Shown piece after piece: positions 15,252-23,446 of a stretch of 39,868 bases of DNA. Both the position numbers and the translations under genes were made by a program. Within the stretch, counting starts at the first letter, position 1; every line of letters begins with the position of its first letter. Below the pieces are notes generated by a model that worked only from the letters and a program-made list of their open reading frames with translations, had not been told where the DNA came from and did no database searches. The stretch is from a bacterium. GTDB lineage: Bacteria; UBP14; UBA6098; JAFGQG01. The stretch is from the NCBI GenBank assembly GCA_016935765.1, contig JAFGQG010000091.1:1-39868 (forward strand), written 5' to 3'.

Positions 15252-17006
15252 ATGAAAACAAGAGAAATAAATAAGACTCTCGACTGGTATATGGGCGGAG
15301 TGGCAATAATCGCTCTCGTATCGATGATATTGAAATACGGATTTATAATTCCAGATTCTTTCAGCAAGCTCCTTTATTACGTCGATATTTTCATAATCGC
15401 TTCGTTTATGATCAATTCAATAATCAGGGTGCTGGTCTCCCCTAAAAAGGGGGAGTACATAATTAAACACAAAATACAGTATATACTGACTTTTCTATTC
15501 ATCTTTCAGATAATAACGTTCGCTCTATTCTTCAGTACACCGGAATACAGGGCGATGCTTGAGAAGATAAATCTTCTCTCAATCACAAAGATATACATAA
15601 TATTGTTCCAGGGGTATATTCTCTTCGAATTACTTGTTCAACTGGGAAGTATTCAATCCAAGATCTCGAAATTTCCCTTGCCTCCATCCGTACTTCTTGT
15701 CAGCAGCTTTGCTGCGATTATTTTGTGCGGTTCGTTGTTGCTGCTTCTTCCGAATGCTACCGTGGGCGGTAAAATGAGATTTATCGATGCCCTCTTTACA
15801 GCTACCTCAGCAACATGCGTGACCGGTTTGATCGTAGTTGATACGGGAACATTTTTCACAAGCTTCGGTAAAACAGTGATTGTCATACTGATACAGCTTG
15901 GCGGCTTGGGTTTGATGACATTCGCAACATTCTTCGCGCTGATCATTCGCGGTCAATTAGGTTTGAGGGAAAGAATGATGCTCGGGGATATCCTGAATTT
16001 CTAGGTTTTCAGTAAGATCAAGGATTTGATAAAATCGATCATAATGGCTACTTTTATTATAGAACTTATCGGGGTAATCCTGATTTATTTAATATTCAAG
16101 TCAAACCCACCTGAAGGTGACGGCTCGCTTTTCTCAGCGGTTTTCCATTCGGTCAGCGCGTTTTGTAACGCGGGATTTTCACTCTTCTCCACGAGCTTCG
16201 AAGAATACAAGGGCTGTATCGGGATGAACGCGGTTATCACAAGCCTCATAATAATCGGTGGTTTCGGGTTCGTAGTGATTGCGGATATCTGGAGGTACAT
16301 CAAACTTCCTCTCAAGGATAAACTGAAGAGTGTTCCGCATTTCTCACTGCAGACAAAAGTCGTAGTAAGCACATCATTTATTCTAATTATCATCGGCGCT
16401 GTTATACTGCTGCTTATTGAGGAAAACAGTTTTTTTAAAGATCTCCCATTTGGAACAAAGCTTCTAGCCGCGTATTTTCAATCAGTGACAGCTAGAACGG
16501 CAGGATTCAACACGGTAGCTATTTCAAAACTCCACATCGCATCTTTGTGGATAATAATAGTCTTGATGTTCATAGGTGCTTCCCCAGGGTCCACCGGGGG
16601 CGGAATAAAAACCACTACATTCGCGTCCCTTTTCGCGCTTCTTAAATCCAGAATAAAAGGCAGGAGGGAAGTGAACCTTTTCAACAGGGAGATACCTGCC
16701 GGTGTTCTGAATGGAGCAATGCTTGTATCAGTCCTCGCGCTGTTCGTTGTTTTTATGGGTACACTCATACTTACAATTACTGAAGCCGGTACCTTCGATG
16801 TTATACTCTTCGAAGTAATGTCGGCGTTCGGAACCGTGGGGCTTTCATGCGGTATTACACCCGAGCTGTCCACCGTGGGTAAACTGGTTATTTCGATAAT
16901 AATGCTTGTAGGGCGAATTGGTCCTCTTACTTTAATATTTGCAATACCAAGGAAAAGAGAAGAAAGAAAATTCAGATATACCGAGGAAAGGGTGATGATA
17001 GGATGA
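15252..17006 (+). pseudogene. trkH: Potassium transporter TrkH/KtrB, interrupted by an in-frame amber codon
   Basis: Membrane subunit of a Trk/Ktr potassium uptake system. The frame encodes 584 codons, but codon 251 (16002-16004) is TAG; before and after it the same frame continues with no shift or loss. The first part holds an N-terminal membrane region and filter loop 1 (TCVTGL, residues 188-193), ending at MMLGDILNF. The second part resumes with VFSKIKDLIKSII and holds loops 2-4: SAFCNAGFS, SVTARTAGFN and SAFGTVGLSCG. All four potassium-filter glycines are present. TAG ends other genes here (asd, the propeller genes), so reassignment of TAG is unlikely. Either a recent nonsense mutation, a read/assembly error or readthrough. 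Its end overlaps trkA by 4 nt (ATGA). Confidence 0.85.
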
Positions 17007-17686
17007 GAGAAATACTTGTCGTTGGCGCTGGAGAATTCGGGAAAAACATAGCAGAGAGATTTACGCAGCTCGGGGAAAAAGTCACCGTTATCGACCTGGA
17101 AGAAAAAAGACTGATAAATATAAGGGATAAGGTCTCAGAGACATACGTAATGGACGTTACTGATAAAAACCAGTTAACTGAAATAGATATAGATACTTGC
17201 CAGATGGCGGTAATTACAATCGGGGAGAATTTCAGCGCGAACTTACTCGGCGTTTTCCACCTCAGGCAGCTTGGAATCCCAACGATAGTAGCAAGGGCTT
17301 CAAATGGAATACAGAAGAGAATACTCGAAAAGATAGGATGCAACATAGTCCTTTTCCCGGAAGAGAATATCGCCAAACGCCTCGCTGAAGACGTGCTTTT
17401 CGGTGATATAGAACGGATTAAACTGAACGCGCTGGAAAGTATCGTTTATTCTCCTGTTCCAAAAGGAGCGGTAGGAAAGAAGATAAGCGAATTGAATCTG
17501 GATAAAGCCGGGGTGGAACTGCTATTCCTTCAGCGGGAGTACTCGAAGAAAAAAGGCGAATATACTAAATACATTCCGGAGAATGAGTCCGGCACAATAA
17601 TTGAAAATGGAGATTACCTCGTTCTGATGGGTAATGATAAAGACATTATCAGGCTTCTCGGAAACTACAAAAACGTTAAGGAATAA
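17003..17686 (+). CDS. trkA: Trk/Ktr potassium uptake regulatory subunit
   Basis: Cytoplasmic gating subunit of the TrkH/KtrB channel. The 227-residue product holds one RCK_N domain with the nucleotide-binding motif VVGAGEFGKNIAERF (residues 5-19) and the acidic residue of VIDLEEKR, then one RCK_C domain from about residue 140 (VPKGAVGKKISELNL). Single-repeat length is like KtrA, not the double-length E. coli TrkA. The ATGA overlap with trkH shows translational coupling, so the amber codon upstream may also lower its expression. Confidence 0.92.
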   Translation: MREILVVGAGEFGKNIAERFTQLGEKVTVIDLEEKRLINIRDKVSETYVMDVTDKNQLTEIDIDTCQMAVITIGENFSANLLGVFHLRQLGIPTIVARASNGIQKRILEKIGCNIVLFPEENIAKRLAEDVLFGDIERIKLNALESIVYSPVPKGAVGKKISELNLDKAGVELLFLQREYSKKKGEYTKYIPENESGTIIENGDYLVLMGNDKDIIRLLGNYKNVKE

Positions 17687-17874
17687 CCTTAGTTTGAATA
17701 CTATTTGCTATCTCACTCTAGGAATACCTGCCTCTCTTGAACACTGGATTGCCAGATTCCCAATATTATGACAGGATGTAAGGATAAAACGGGATTCACA
17801 TAAAAGTTCGGGAAGATAATTTGTACTTATAATTTCAGAAAATATGCTGCGGATGCGTCAGGAACAGTATTTAA

Positions 17875-18066
17875 ATGTCATCATATAAGTTATATTGGAA
17901 CAGGGACTTGTGTATAGATTGCGGGGGATGTGTTAGCGTGTGTCCCACTCAAGCGCTAACTCTTTTTGTGAAGGAATTAATATATGACGTGGATAGGTGT
18001 GATTACTGCGGGTTTTGTGAGCGAGCCTGTCCATACGGAGCAATAACATTGACAAATGAGCAATAA
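17875..18066 (+). CDS. Two-cluster 4Fe-4S ferredoxin
   Basis: Small cytoplasmic electron carrier of 63 residues with two full bacterial-type motifs: CIDCGGCVSVCP and CDYCGFCERACP, eight cysteines in all. Its stop overlaps the start of the reductase gene by 11 nt, so the pair is translated together; the ferredoxin is the likely electron donor to the reductase. The 188-bp gap before it holds no other gene and no clear promoter. A paired ferredoxin and geranylgeranyl reductase is known from Methanosarcina, where the ferredoxin supports full reduction of archaeal lipids. Confidence 0.93.
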   Translation: MSSYKLYWNRDLCIDCGGCVSVCPTQALTLFVKELIYDVDRCDYCGFCERACPYGAITLTNEQ

Positions 18067-19258
18067 TTATGACATAATAATTGTCGGCGCGGGACCGGCT
18101 GGTTCGAGCTGCGCCTATCATTCAGCTAAAGATGGATTGAAAGCGCTGCTTATTGAGAAGCATGAAAGGATTGGAAACCCCGTTTGCTGTGGAGAGGGGA
18201 TAAGCAAGACCGGGCTGGAAAACTTCTTTGATGTCCGTGAGGAGTGGATAGCCTCCCGAATTGAAGGAGCGGTACTCGTATCCCCGAGCGGCAGGAGAGT
18301 GAAGGTTCATCATCCAGATGCCGGGTATATTTTGAACAGGAAAGTGTTCGATAGAGACCTCGCAATGATGGCTGTCGATGAGGGCGCGGAACTTCGGGTG
18401 TCAACCCAGGCAACTGAACTGCTGCATGACTCGCGCTGTGATTTTACCGGTGTCAAGGCAATTTCGAATGGTGAGGAGATTGAGTTTCAAGGAAAGGTTA
18501 TTATTGCCGCAGATGGAGTTGAATCCAGGATCGGGAAACTCGCTGGTATTAACACGACTTTGAATCTGAGTGATATTGCCGTTGGCGCGCAGTACTATGC
18601 GTCAGGTGTAATTATCGAAAACAGCACATACCCGGAATTCTATGTTGGGAATACTTACGCTCCCGGCGGTTACGCATGGATTTTTCCAAAGGGTGAGGAT
18701 AGAGCTAATATTGGATTGGGGATAGCTGGCGATAGACTTGGGAGTAATAAAGCCGTAGATTACCTGGATGCTTTTGTGGAAAGATTCTTCCCGGGAATAA
18801 AAATATTGGAGAAAATGGGCGGCATAATACCAACTGTGAAAAGAGTCAAACCTATGGTGCAGGGAAACGTTATGCTGATTGGCGATGCCGCACACATAAC
18901 CGATCCGAACTCTGGCGCTGGGATATCGAACGCAATGCGCTCTGGAAAGCTCGCCGCGCAAGCCTGCGCACATTATATACATGAAGGCGCTGCTGATCAG
19001 CATATCCTTAAAGGCTATGAAAAGGCATGGGATAAAGAGAAGGGGCGGGAACATGAAATATACTTGACAGCTAAGAATATTCATGTTAAACTAAACGATA
19101 AAGAGTTCGAGGATATAGTTGAATTGCTGAGTAAATCGATGGGCGACAAAACCTTCCTGGGTATAGATGTTCCGAAAGTGATATTGGGGATCATATTCAA
19201 ACATCCAAGACTGCTGGTTCATGCGCCGTCTTTTCTTCCGCACTTGTTCAAGAAATAA
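18056..19258 (+). CDS. Geranylgeranyl reductase family FAD-dependent oxidoreductase
   Basis: Flavoprotein predicted to saturate double bonds of an isoprenoid chain; substrates in the family include archaeal lipids, chlorophyll side chains and menaquinone tails. The 400-residue product has the FAD motif IIIVGAGPAGSS (residues 7-18), the family signature NPVCCGEGISKTGL (about 42-55), and the second FAD motif GDAAHITDPNSGAGISNAMRSG. Length and the CCGEGIS motif are closer to archaeal digeranylgeranylglycerophospholipid reductases than to ChlP; this is by eye. The operon with a ferredoxin fixes the electron source. The true substrate is unknown: no prenyltransferase or quinone gene is in the window. 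Confidence 0.88.
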   Translation: MSNNYDIIIVGAGPAGSSCAYHSAKDGLKALLIEKHERIGNPVCCGEGISKTGLENFFDVREEWIASRIEGAVLVSPSGRRVKVHHPDAGYILNRKVFDRDLAMMAVDEGAELRVSTQATELLHDSRCDFTGVKAISNGEEIEFQGKVIIAADGVESRIGKLAGINTTLNLSDIAVGAQYYASGVIIENSTYPEFYVGNTYAPGGYAWIFPKGEDRANIGLGIAGDRLGSNKAVDYLDAFVERFFPGIKILEKMGGIIPTVKRVKPMVQGNVMLIGDAAHITDPNSGAGISNAMRSGKLAAQACAHYIHEGAADQHILKGYEKAWDKEKGREHEIYLTAKNIHVKLNDKEFEDIVELLSKSMGDKTFLGIDVPKVILGIIFKHPRLLVHAPSFLPHLFKK

Positions 19259-19429
19259 TAAATTTAATTTATGTATTTCACAAGTTCAATTAATGGGGCA
19301 AAACTTTACAGTATGATTAACCAAAAAGGGATTATGGTTATAGGAGTTTACCTACTACCAATCATCTCTACCAAACTCCTTGTATGGATGGATGACTGGA
19401 TGATTGATAAAATCCAATTCCAGTTTTTA

Positions 19430-20233
19430 CTACACCAAAAAACACCCGAGTATGAGTATCAATACTGACGGCAGAGCGCCCAGGAAGAGACTGGAACCCC
19501 CAGATATCCCCTGGCTGAAGCCAAATCCGAGCATTCCAGCGTCATAAACACCTATAGAGATCAGGTTTCCAAGTACCATACCGCTGATACTCCCGACGAT
19601 TATCAAAAAAATTCCAACGGGTCTGAGTTTTATTCTTGACAGGTCATCAACTTTCATGATATCAAAATAGAACATTCCCCACTTCCTGATACGAGGGGTT
19701 ATGAGGAGAAGTAAAAAAGGTCCCAGGATTATGCCGACTATAAGGTTATTCAGGAATATGATATTGCCAAGCGCTGCGAATGGTACCAGACCGAGGCTGT
19801 CCACTCCCCAGCCTATCAGCAAGCCGCATGTCGCGCACGCAATCACAAGAACATAGAGATAGTCTATGATCTGCTTGCTTTTTTTGAGGTGCGGGACTTT
19901 TTGTTCGGGCATTTTCCTGAGGTTCCACCAGAGTTTGTAGGGAATGTACCCAAGGAAGAAATTACCGATAAAACCGGGAATGCTCCCGAAACCGAGGGTC
20001 CCTCCGAGTACGTCCGCGATGAAATTACCGATGGCAGCTCCCCACGCGGCAGCAGGTCCGAAAAAGATGGACGCAACGATAGGAATCACGTTCGCGGGTC
20101 TGAACTCAGTGAATCCCGGTATCAGTGGTATCACAATCTTGAACGGAATCAGCAAAGCAGCGTACAAACCCGCGGTAAGAGCCGTTAAAACTATCATTCG
20201 AGTATATTTCCACATGGTGATTGTATCTTTCAT
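19430..20233 (-). CDS. ECF-type transporter S component (QueT-like)
   Basis: Membrane substrate-binding subunit of an energy-coupling-factor vitamin transporter. The 267-residue product has about six to eight helices; the segment FRPANVIPIVASIFFGPAAA and the following AIGNFIADVLGG resemble the QueT/DUF988-type S components, so a queuosine precursor is one possible substrate, but I would not insist. It is longer than most S components. No EcfA or EcfT gene is near, so it would use a shared energizing module. GAGGAG just before ATG 20233 overlaps the stop of a short upstream reading frame. The 171-bp gap 19259-19429 contains only a short GGATG-rich stretch and no gene. Confidence 0.72.
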   Translation of the reverse strand: MKDTITMWKYTRMIVLTALTAGLYAALLIPFKIVIPLIPGFTEFRPANVIPIVASIFFGPAAAWGAAIGNFIADVLGGTLGFGSIPGFIGNFFLGYIPYKLWWNLRKMPEQKVPHLKKSKQIIDYLYVLVIACATCGLLIGWGVDSLGLVPFAALGNIIFLNNLIVGIILGPFLLLLITPRIRKWGMFYFDIMKVDDLSRIKLRPVGIFLIIVGSISGMVLGNLISIGVYDAGMLGFGFSQGISGGSSLFLGALPSVLILILGCFLV

Positions 20234-20243
20234 TGAAGACTCC

Positions 20244-20447
20244 TCAGTAACATTGTTTCCTGAATTTCTTTAAATTTACATTTAAAGGAGCAAGGTTAAG
20301 GTATCCTGTAATCAGTAAACGGTAAACGGTGATTGAAATATTATAAATATAATTCATGATGAATACATATTCTATAAAATAAATATCTTTACTATTTAGT
20401 AAGTTTCTATAAGTACCAATGTCCATAAAACTCTTGACATATTCCAT
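20244..20447 (-). CDS. Small reading frame upstream of the ECF gene, doubtful
   Basis: A 67-codon frame starts at ATG 20447 with CAGGAG about 8 nt upstream, and its TGA (20246-20244) overlaps the GAGGAG used by the transporter gene. The product, beginning MEYVKSFMDIGTYRNLL, has no recognised family, and residues around 40-50 (VYRLLITGY) are encoded by a dispersed repeat phrase. It may be a leader peptide coupling translation, or chance within repeat DNA. Confidence 0.25.
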   Translation of the reverse strand: MEYVKSFMDIGTYRNLLNSKDIYFIEYVFIMNYIYNISITVYRLLITGYLNLAPLNVNLKKFRKQCY

Positions 20448-20578
20448 AGATATTCTCCTGTGCTTTGTTCGTTTCAAAGCTCGTAAATTCAATTATATTT
20501 TAAAATCAAACAGTATATTATCTTTTTCTTTCTTATCCTTACACCGATTACTGGTCACTGATTACCGATTACTGATCA
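20308..20578. repeat. Inverted degenerate repeats flanking an AT-rich segment
   Basis: The left block (20308-20334), read on the minus strand, contains CACCGTTTACCGTTTACTGA. The right block (20542-20578), read on the plus strand, contains CACTGATTACCGATTACTGA. About 20 of 26 aligned positions agree. They point inward across roughly 200 bp of AT-rich DNA between the ECF and UMF1 genes. This could be a MITE-like remnant or two independent insertions of a dispersed phrase. Confidence 0.5.
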
Positions 20579-20585
20579 ACTGCCA

Positions 20586-21917
20586 CTATTCCATTAAATC
20601 AGTATTACTGTTAAAATGTATAAAATCCTTATTATTTGTTGCGTTAATTTTAATTGTTTTTAAGATAATTGCACCGATAAGTATCATCAATCCGAGAGCC
20701 AGCACTGCTGATTTGTAGCGCACGATATCTCCATATGGGGTGAGGTATTTAACGATTATTCCCCAGATCAGCGGTCCGGAGATAGCGGCAACCTTGCCGG
20801 AGAACGCGTATAGACCGAAGAACCTGCCCAGGGCTTCGGGAGGAGATATCCTGATGAGCAGTGGGCGCGCGGCAGTCCAGACGCATCCCATGAGAGCACC
20901 GATAATGCATCCCAAACCCCAAAAAACCAGCTTATTACTGATCACTATTAGAATTACCAGTGAGATAACCCAGCCAAACAGCACGTATTCGAGTACTTTT
21001 TTTGAACCCCAGCGGTCAACCAGCAACCCCCCGAGGTAAGAACCTATAGCAGCGCCAATTGTTGCAACGATGAAGAATGGTATCTTTACCGAGTCAGGGA
21101 AGCCCATAACTTTTTCAGCGTAAACTGCCATGAAAATAATTGCTGTCTGAATACCGTCCTCATAGAAAAATTTCGAGATTAGAAATTTCCTGATACATGG
21201 ATATTTTTTAGTATCCTTGAGTGTTTCCCAAATCCTTGAATATGCATCTTTAACAGTTATTTTTTCATGCTCTGATGGAGTTCTTTTTTCCCACAGGAAC
21301 AAAAAAGTGGGGATTGAAAATAGCGCAAAAAAGAATGCGGTAGGGAGGAAGGTCGCTTCCCTGCCTCCACCGCTTATGAATGGAACGTTCCATCCAAGCA
21401 AGGTTCCTTCATTAAATGGCATAACGAGTACAAGCCCAACAATAGCTCCGAGGTACCCCATTGAAACTCCTAATCCGCTTATTCTGCCATACCTTGCTGG
21501 ATGGATTACCTTAGGCAGCAAAGCGTTATAAAATGGAAGCGCACCCTGAAAAGCCCAATTTGCAACAATGAAGCAACCAATGCTGATCAATAGCTTCAAA
21601 GGGATGGCGATAACCTTAAATACCGTTAGCCCTATTAACGCTGTAAAAATGACATTTATTACGGTTAGAAAGAGCAGATAAGGCGTCCTTCTTCCTGTCC
21701 TGTCCGAGAAGACTCCAAGAACAGGAATAGTCAAAGCAACAAGCACCATCGAGATGGAATTAGCCATACTTACCCAGATATCCTGTTTCCCAAGAGTCGA
21801 GGTTATCAAGAGCGGAAAATAGATCGTTACAACGTTCATGGAAAAGATCGTATTCGCGAAGTCGTACAACACCCAACTGGTTACTTTTTTAATTTTATTG
21901 GGGTCAGTGTTTTCCAT
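20586..21917 (-). CDS. MFS permease of the UMF1/Atg22-like family
   Basis: Inner-membrane transporter of unknown substrate, 443 residues and about twelve helices. The N-terminal SWVLYDFANTIFSMNVVTIYFP is the hallmark of the UMF1 family, and VFSDRTGRRTPYL after helix 2 is the MFS motif A. The second half opens with KFFYEDGIQTAIIFMAVYAEKVMG, also typical. ATG at 21917 lies 5 nt after the stop of the upstream YfiM-like gene, so they form a two-gene unit. Confidence 0.85.
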   Translation of the reverse strand: MENTDPNKIKKVTSWVLYDFANTIFSMNVVTIYFPLLITSTLGKQDIWVSMANSISMVLVALTIPVLGVFSDRTGRRTPYLLFLTVINVIFTALIGLTVFKVIAIPLKLLISIGCFIVANWAFQGALPFYNALLPKVIHPARYGRISGLGVSMGYLGAIVGLVLVMPFNEGTLLGWNVPFISGGGREATFLPTAFFFALFSIPTFLFLWEKRTPSEHEKITVKDAYSRIWETLKDTKKYPCIRKFLISKFFYEDGIQTAIIFMAVYAEKVMGFPDSVKIPFFIVATIGAAIGSYLGGLLVDRWGSKKVLEYVLFGWVISLVILIVISNKLVFWGLGCIIGALMGCVWTAARPLLIRISPPEALGRFFGLYAFSGKVAAISGPLIWGIIVKYLTPYGDIVRYKSAVLALGLMILIGAIILKTIKINATNNKDFIHFNSNTDLME

Positions 21918-21922
21918 CTTGG

Positions 21923-22357
21923 TTACTGCGCAAATATGACGAGACCAATTCCGATACCTAGAATATTCGCTAGTATATCTTTATATGAAGCGTCTCCATT
22001 TTTGCTCAAGGCGTCATAGAATTCCTTGCCAAATCCTACGGCGAACACGGAGACGCCTACCGCTTTCCTTCTCTGGTCGCGGTTCTCAACTATATCAAAT
22101 TCAGTTGCGATATTATACCCAACCCCTACTAAAATCGCTGAAACGACAAGGTGCGCTGCTTTGTCCGGAGCGAATGCATTGTCCCTTGCAAAAAGTGGCT
22201 GCAATGTATCAGGTTCCTGGCGGAAATCGCTGGTTTTATAACTTTTTAGATCAAGGTTTATTTTATTGATCGGACCTTCTTCTTGACAATATACGTTATT
22301 CCATGATAAAATCATAATTAATACAAGCGATATGCAGAAAAAAATGAATGTTCTCAT
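21923..22357 (-). CDS. YfiM/DUF2279-like exported protein
   Basis: Predicted envelope protein of unknown function, 144 residues from ATG 22357; a TTG three codons upstream is an alternative. A signal peptide (MRTFIFFCISLVLIMILSWN) is followed by a linker and the conserved part beginning FAPDKAAHLVVSAILVG, then GFGKEFYDAL and KDILANILGIGIGLVI, which resemble the YfiM/DUF2279 group. A weakly hydrophobic end suggests membrane association. It directly precedes the UMF1 gene. Confidence 0.65.
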   Translation of the reverse strand: MRTFIFFCISLVLIMILSWNNVYCQEEGPINKINLDLKSYKTSDFRQEPDTLQPLFARDNAFAPDKAAHLVVSAILVGVGYNIATEFDIVENRDQRRKAVGVSVFAVGFGKEFYDALSKNGDASYKDILANILGIGIGLVIFAQ

Positions 22358-22482
22358 TTGTACCAAATGGTTATAATGTTGTCACGCTTGTTCAACATCT
22401 CCGTATCTTACTGTCCAAATTACCCGGTAGTAAATTCAGGTTCCAACATGTGATTAAGTCTTGGATAATAAAAGACATTATG

Positions 22483-22513
22483 TTTAATCCCTGGAATAGT
22501 ATTCCGGGTTAAA
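22483..22513 (-). terminator. Hairpin at the end of the HD hydrolase gene
   Basis: TTTAATCCC-TGGAAT (22483-22497) pairs with ATTCC-GGG-TTAAA (22501-22513) around a 3-nt loop. It overlaps the stop codon of the HD gene. No clean U-run follows on the minus strand, so termination efficiency is uncertain. The rest of the gap 22358-22508 shows nothing else. Confidence 0.45.
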
Positions 22514-23057
22514 TGCCCAGTACGTCTGCGACCTTTTTCATACCGTTTAAGGTTATAGTGATGAAATCCTCGAGGTCTAATCCGGTTTTTTTACATTGTT
22601 TAATTTGATCCCTGTCTGCGCCGGCAGCGAATTTCTTTTCTTCGAAGCGTCTCAATATGAATTTTACATCCATTTCTCGAAGACCTTTCGGGTGCATCAA
22701 TGCTGCGGCTACTATCAACCCCGTTAACGGGTCCACTGCATATAGAGCCCAATCCATCTGCGATTTGGGTTCATAACCCTTGTGACCAACATGCGCTCGA
22801 ACTCCCTGTATAATCCGTTTGTCAAGCCCAAGTTTCTCCAGTTTCCTTGCAGCTATCACCCCATGCATTTCCGGATCGTTGTGTGTTTCATCATAATCCA
22901 GATCATGTAACAAACCAGTCAGACCCCAAAGGTCCTCATCCTGGTCAAAGTAGATAGCTAATTGCCTCATTGCAGCTTCAGTCGCTATCATGTGCTTGAC
23001 TAAATTTCTATTGCCCACATTTTGCTCGACTAATTCAAGAGCTTCTTTGCGAGTCAT
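22509..23057 (-). CDS. HD-domain phosphohydrolase (HDIG type)
   Basis: Predicted metal-dependent phosphohydrolase of 182 residues. The metal ligands are readable as His22, His51-Asp52 in GLLHDLDYDE, His65 in PEMHGVIAA, His89 in RAHVGH and Asp109 in YAVDPLTG, so the site is complete. Small stand-alone HDIG proteins of this kind are usually described as nucleotide or phosphate ester hydrolases; no substrate is indicated here. GGAGG lies 8 nt before ATG 23057. It stands alone between a hairpin and a long AT-rich intergenic region. Confidence 0.85.
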   Translation of the reverse strand: MTRKEALELVEQNVGNRNLVKHMIATEAAMRQLAIYFDQDEDLWGLTGLLHDLDYDETHNDPEMHGVIAARKLEKLGLDKRIIQGVRAHVGHKGYEPKSQMDWALYAVDPLTGLIVAAALMHPKGLREMDVKFILRRFEEKKFAAGADRDQIKQCKKTGLDLEDFITITLNGMKKVADVLGI

Positions 23058-23446
23058 CAGAACCTCCTATCTCTTTCTATATGAACTCGTCTGAGAAGGA
23101 TATATATTAAAAATCTCCAATAGCAATATATAGATTGAAGCATCGGTCATTTTACCTTACATCTCATAATTTTCATGCTAAAAATACTTAGCATAAGGTT
23201 AAAATAATTCCTATACTGATTTTGTAAATAAAAAAGTCAAAAAAGTAGTGAAATAATCATGCAAATCTACTAAAAACCTTTTCATTGATTAAAAAAGTGT
23301 TATTTTATTCATAGATTGTTGCTCTAATTATTGTGGTTTTTTAAACTAATATAAAGGGATGGGTTTATTTGATTTTGACCGTAAATTTACCCAATCCGCA
23401 GTTTTTAAATGTGGTACGCGCAATTTTACCAGGTGGATGAAATCCA
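23058..23446. other. AT-rich intergenic region, no gene seen
   Basis: The 389 bp between the divergent HD hydrolase and hydantoinase genes are very AT-rich, with A-tracts (AAAAAAGT at about 23230-23250) and TATA-like stretches near 23100-23130 that could serve the HD gene. No coding frame, repeat family or RNA could be supported. Confidence 0.5.

Noticed and set aside
16002..16004. Genome-wide reassignment of TAG to an amino acid
   Set aside because: asd and several exported-protein genes end naturally at TAG with no conserved sequence beyond.
17875..18066. Part of a larger ferredoxin-oxidoreductase complex
   Set aside because: The product is complete at 63 residues, and only the reductase gene is coupled to it.
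19271..19468. Small plus-strand gene after the reductase
   Set aside because: No ribosome site, odd composition, and it runs into the antisense of the ECF gene.
20234..20307. preQ1 riboswitch before the QueT-like gene
   Set aside because: No preQ1 pseudoknot consensus could be found on the minus strand; the space is taken by repeat phrases and a small frame.
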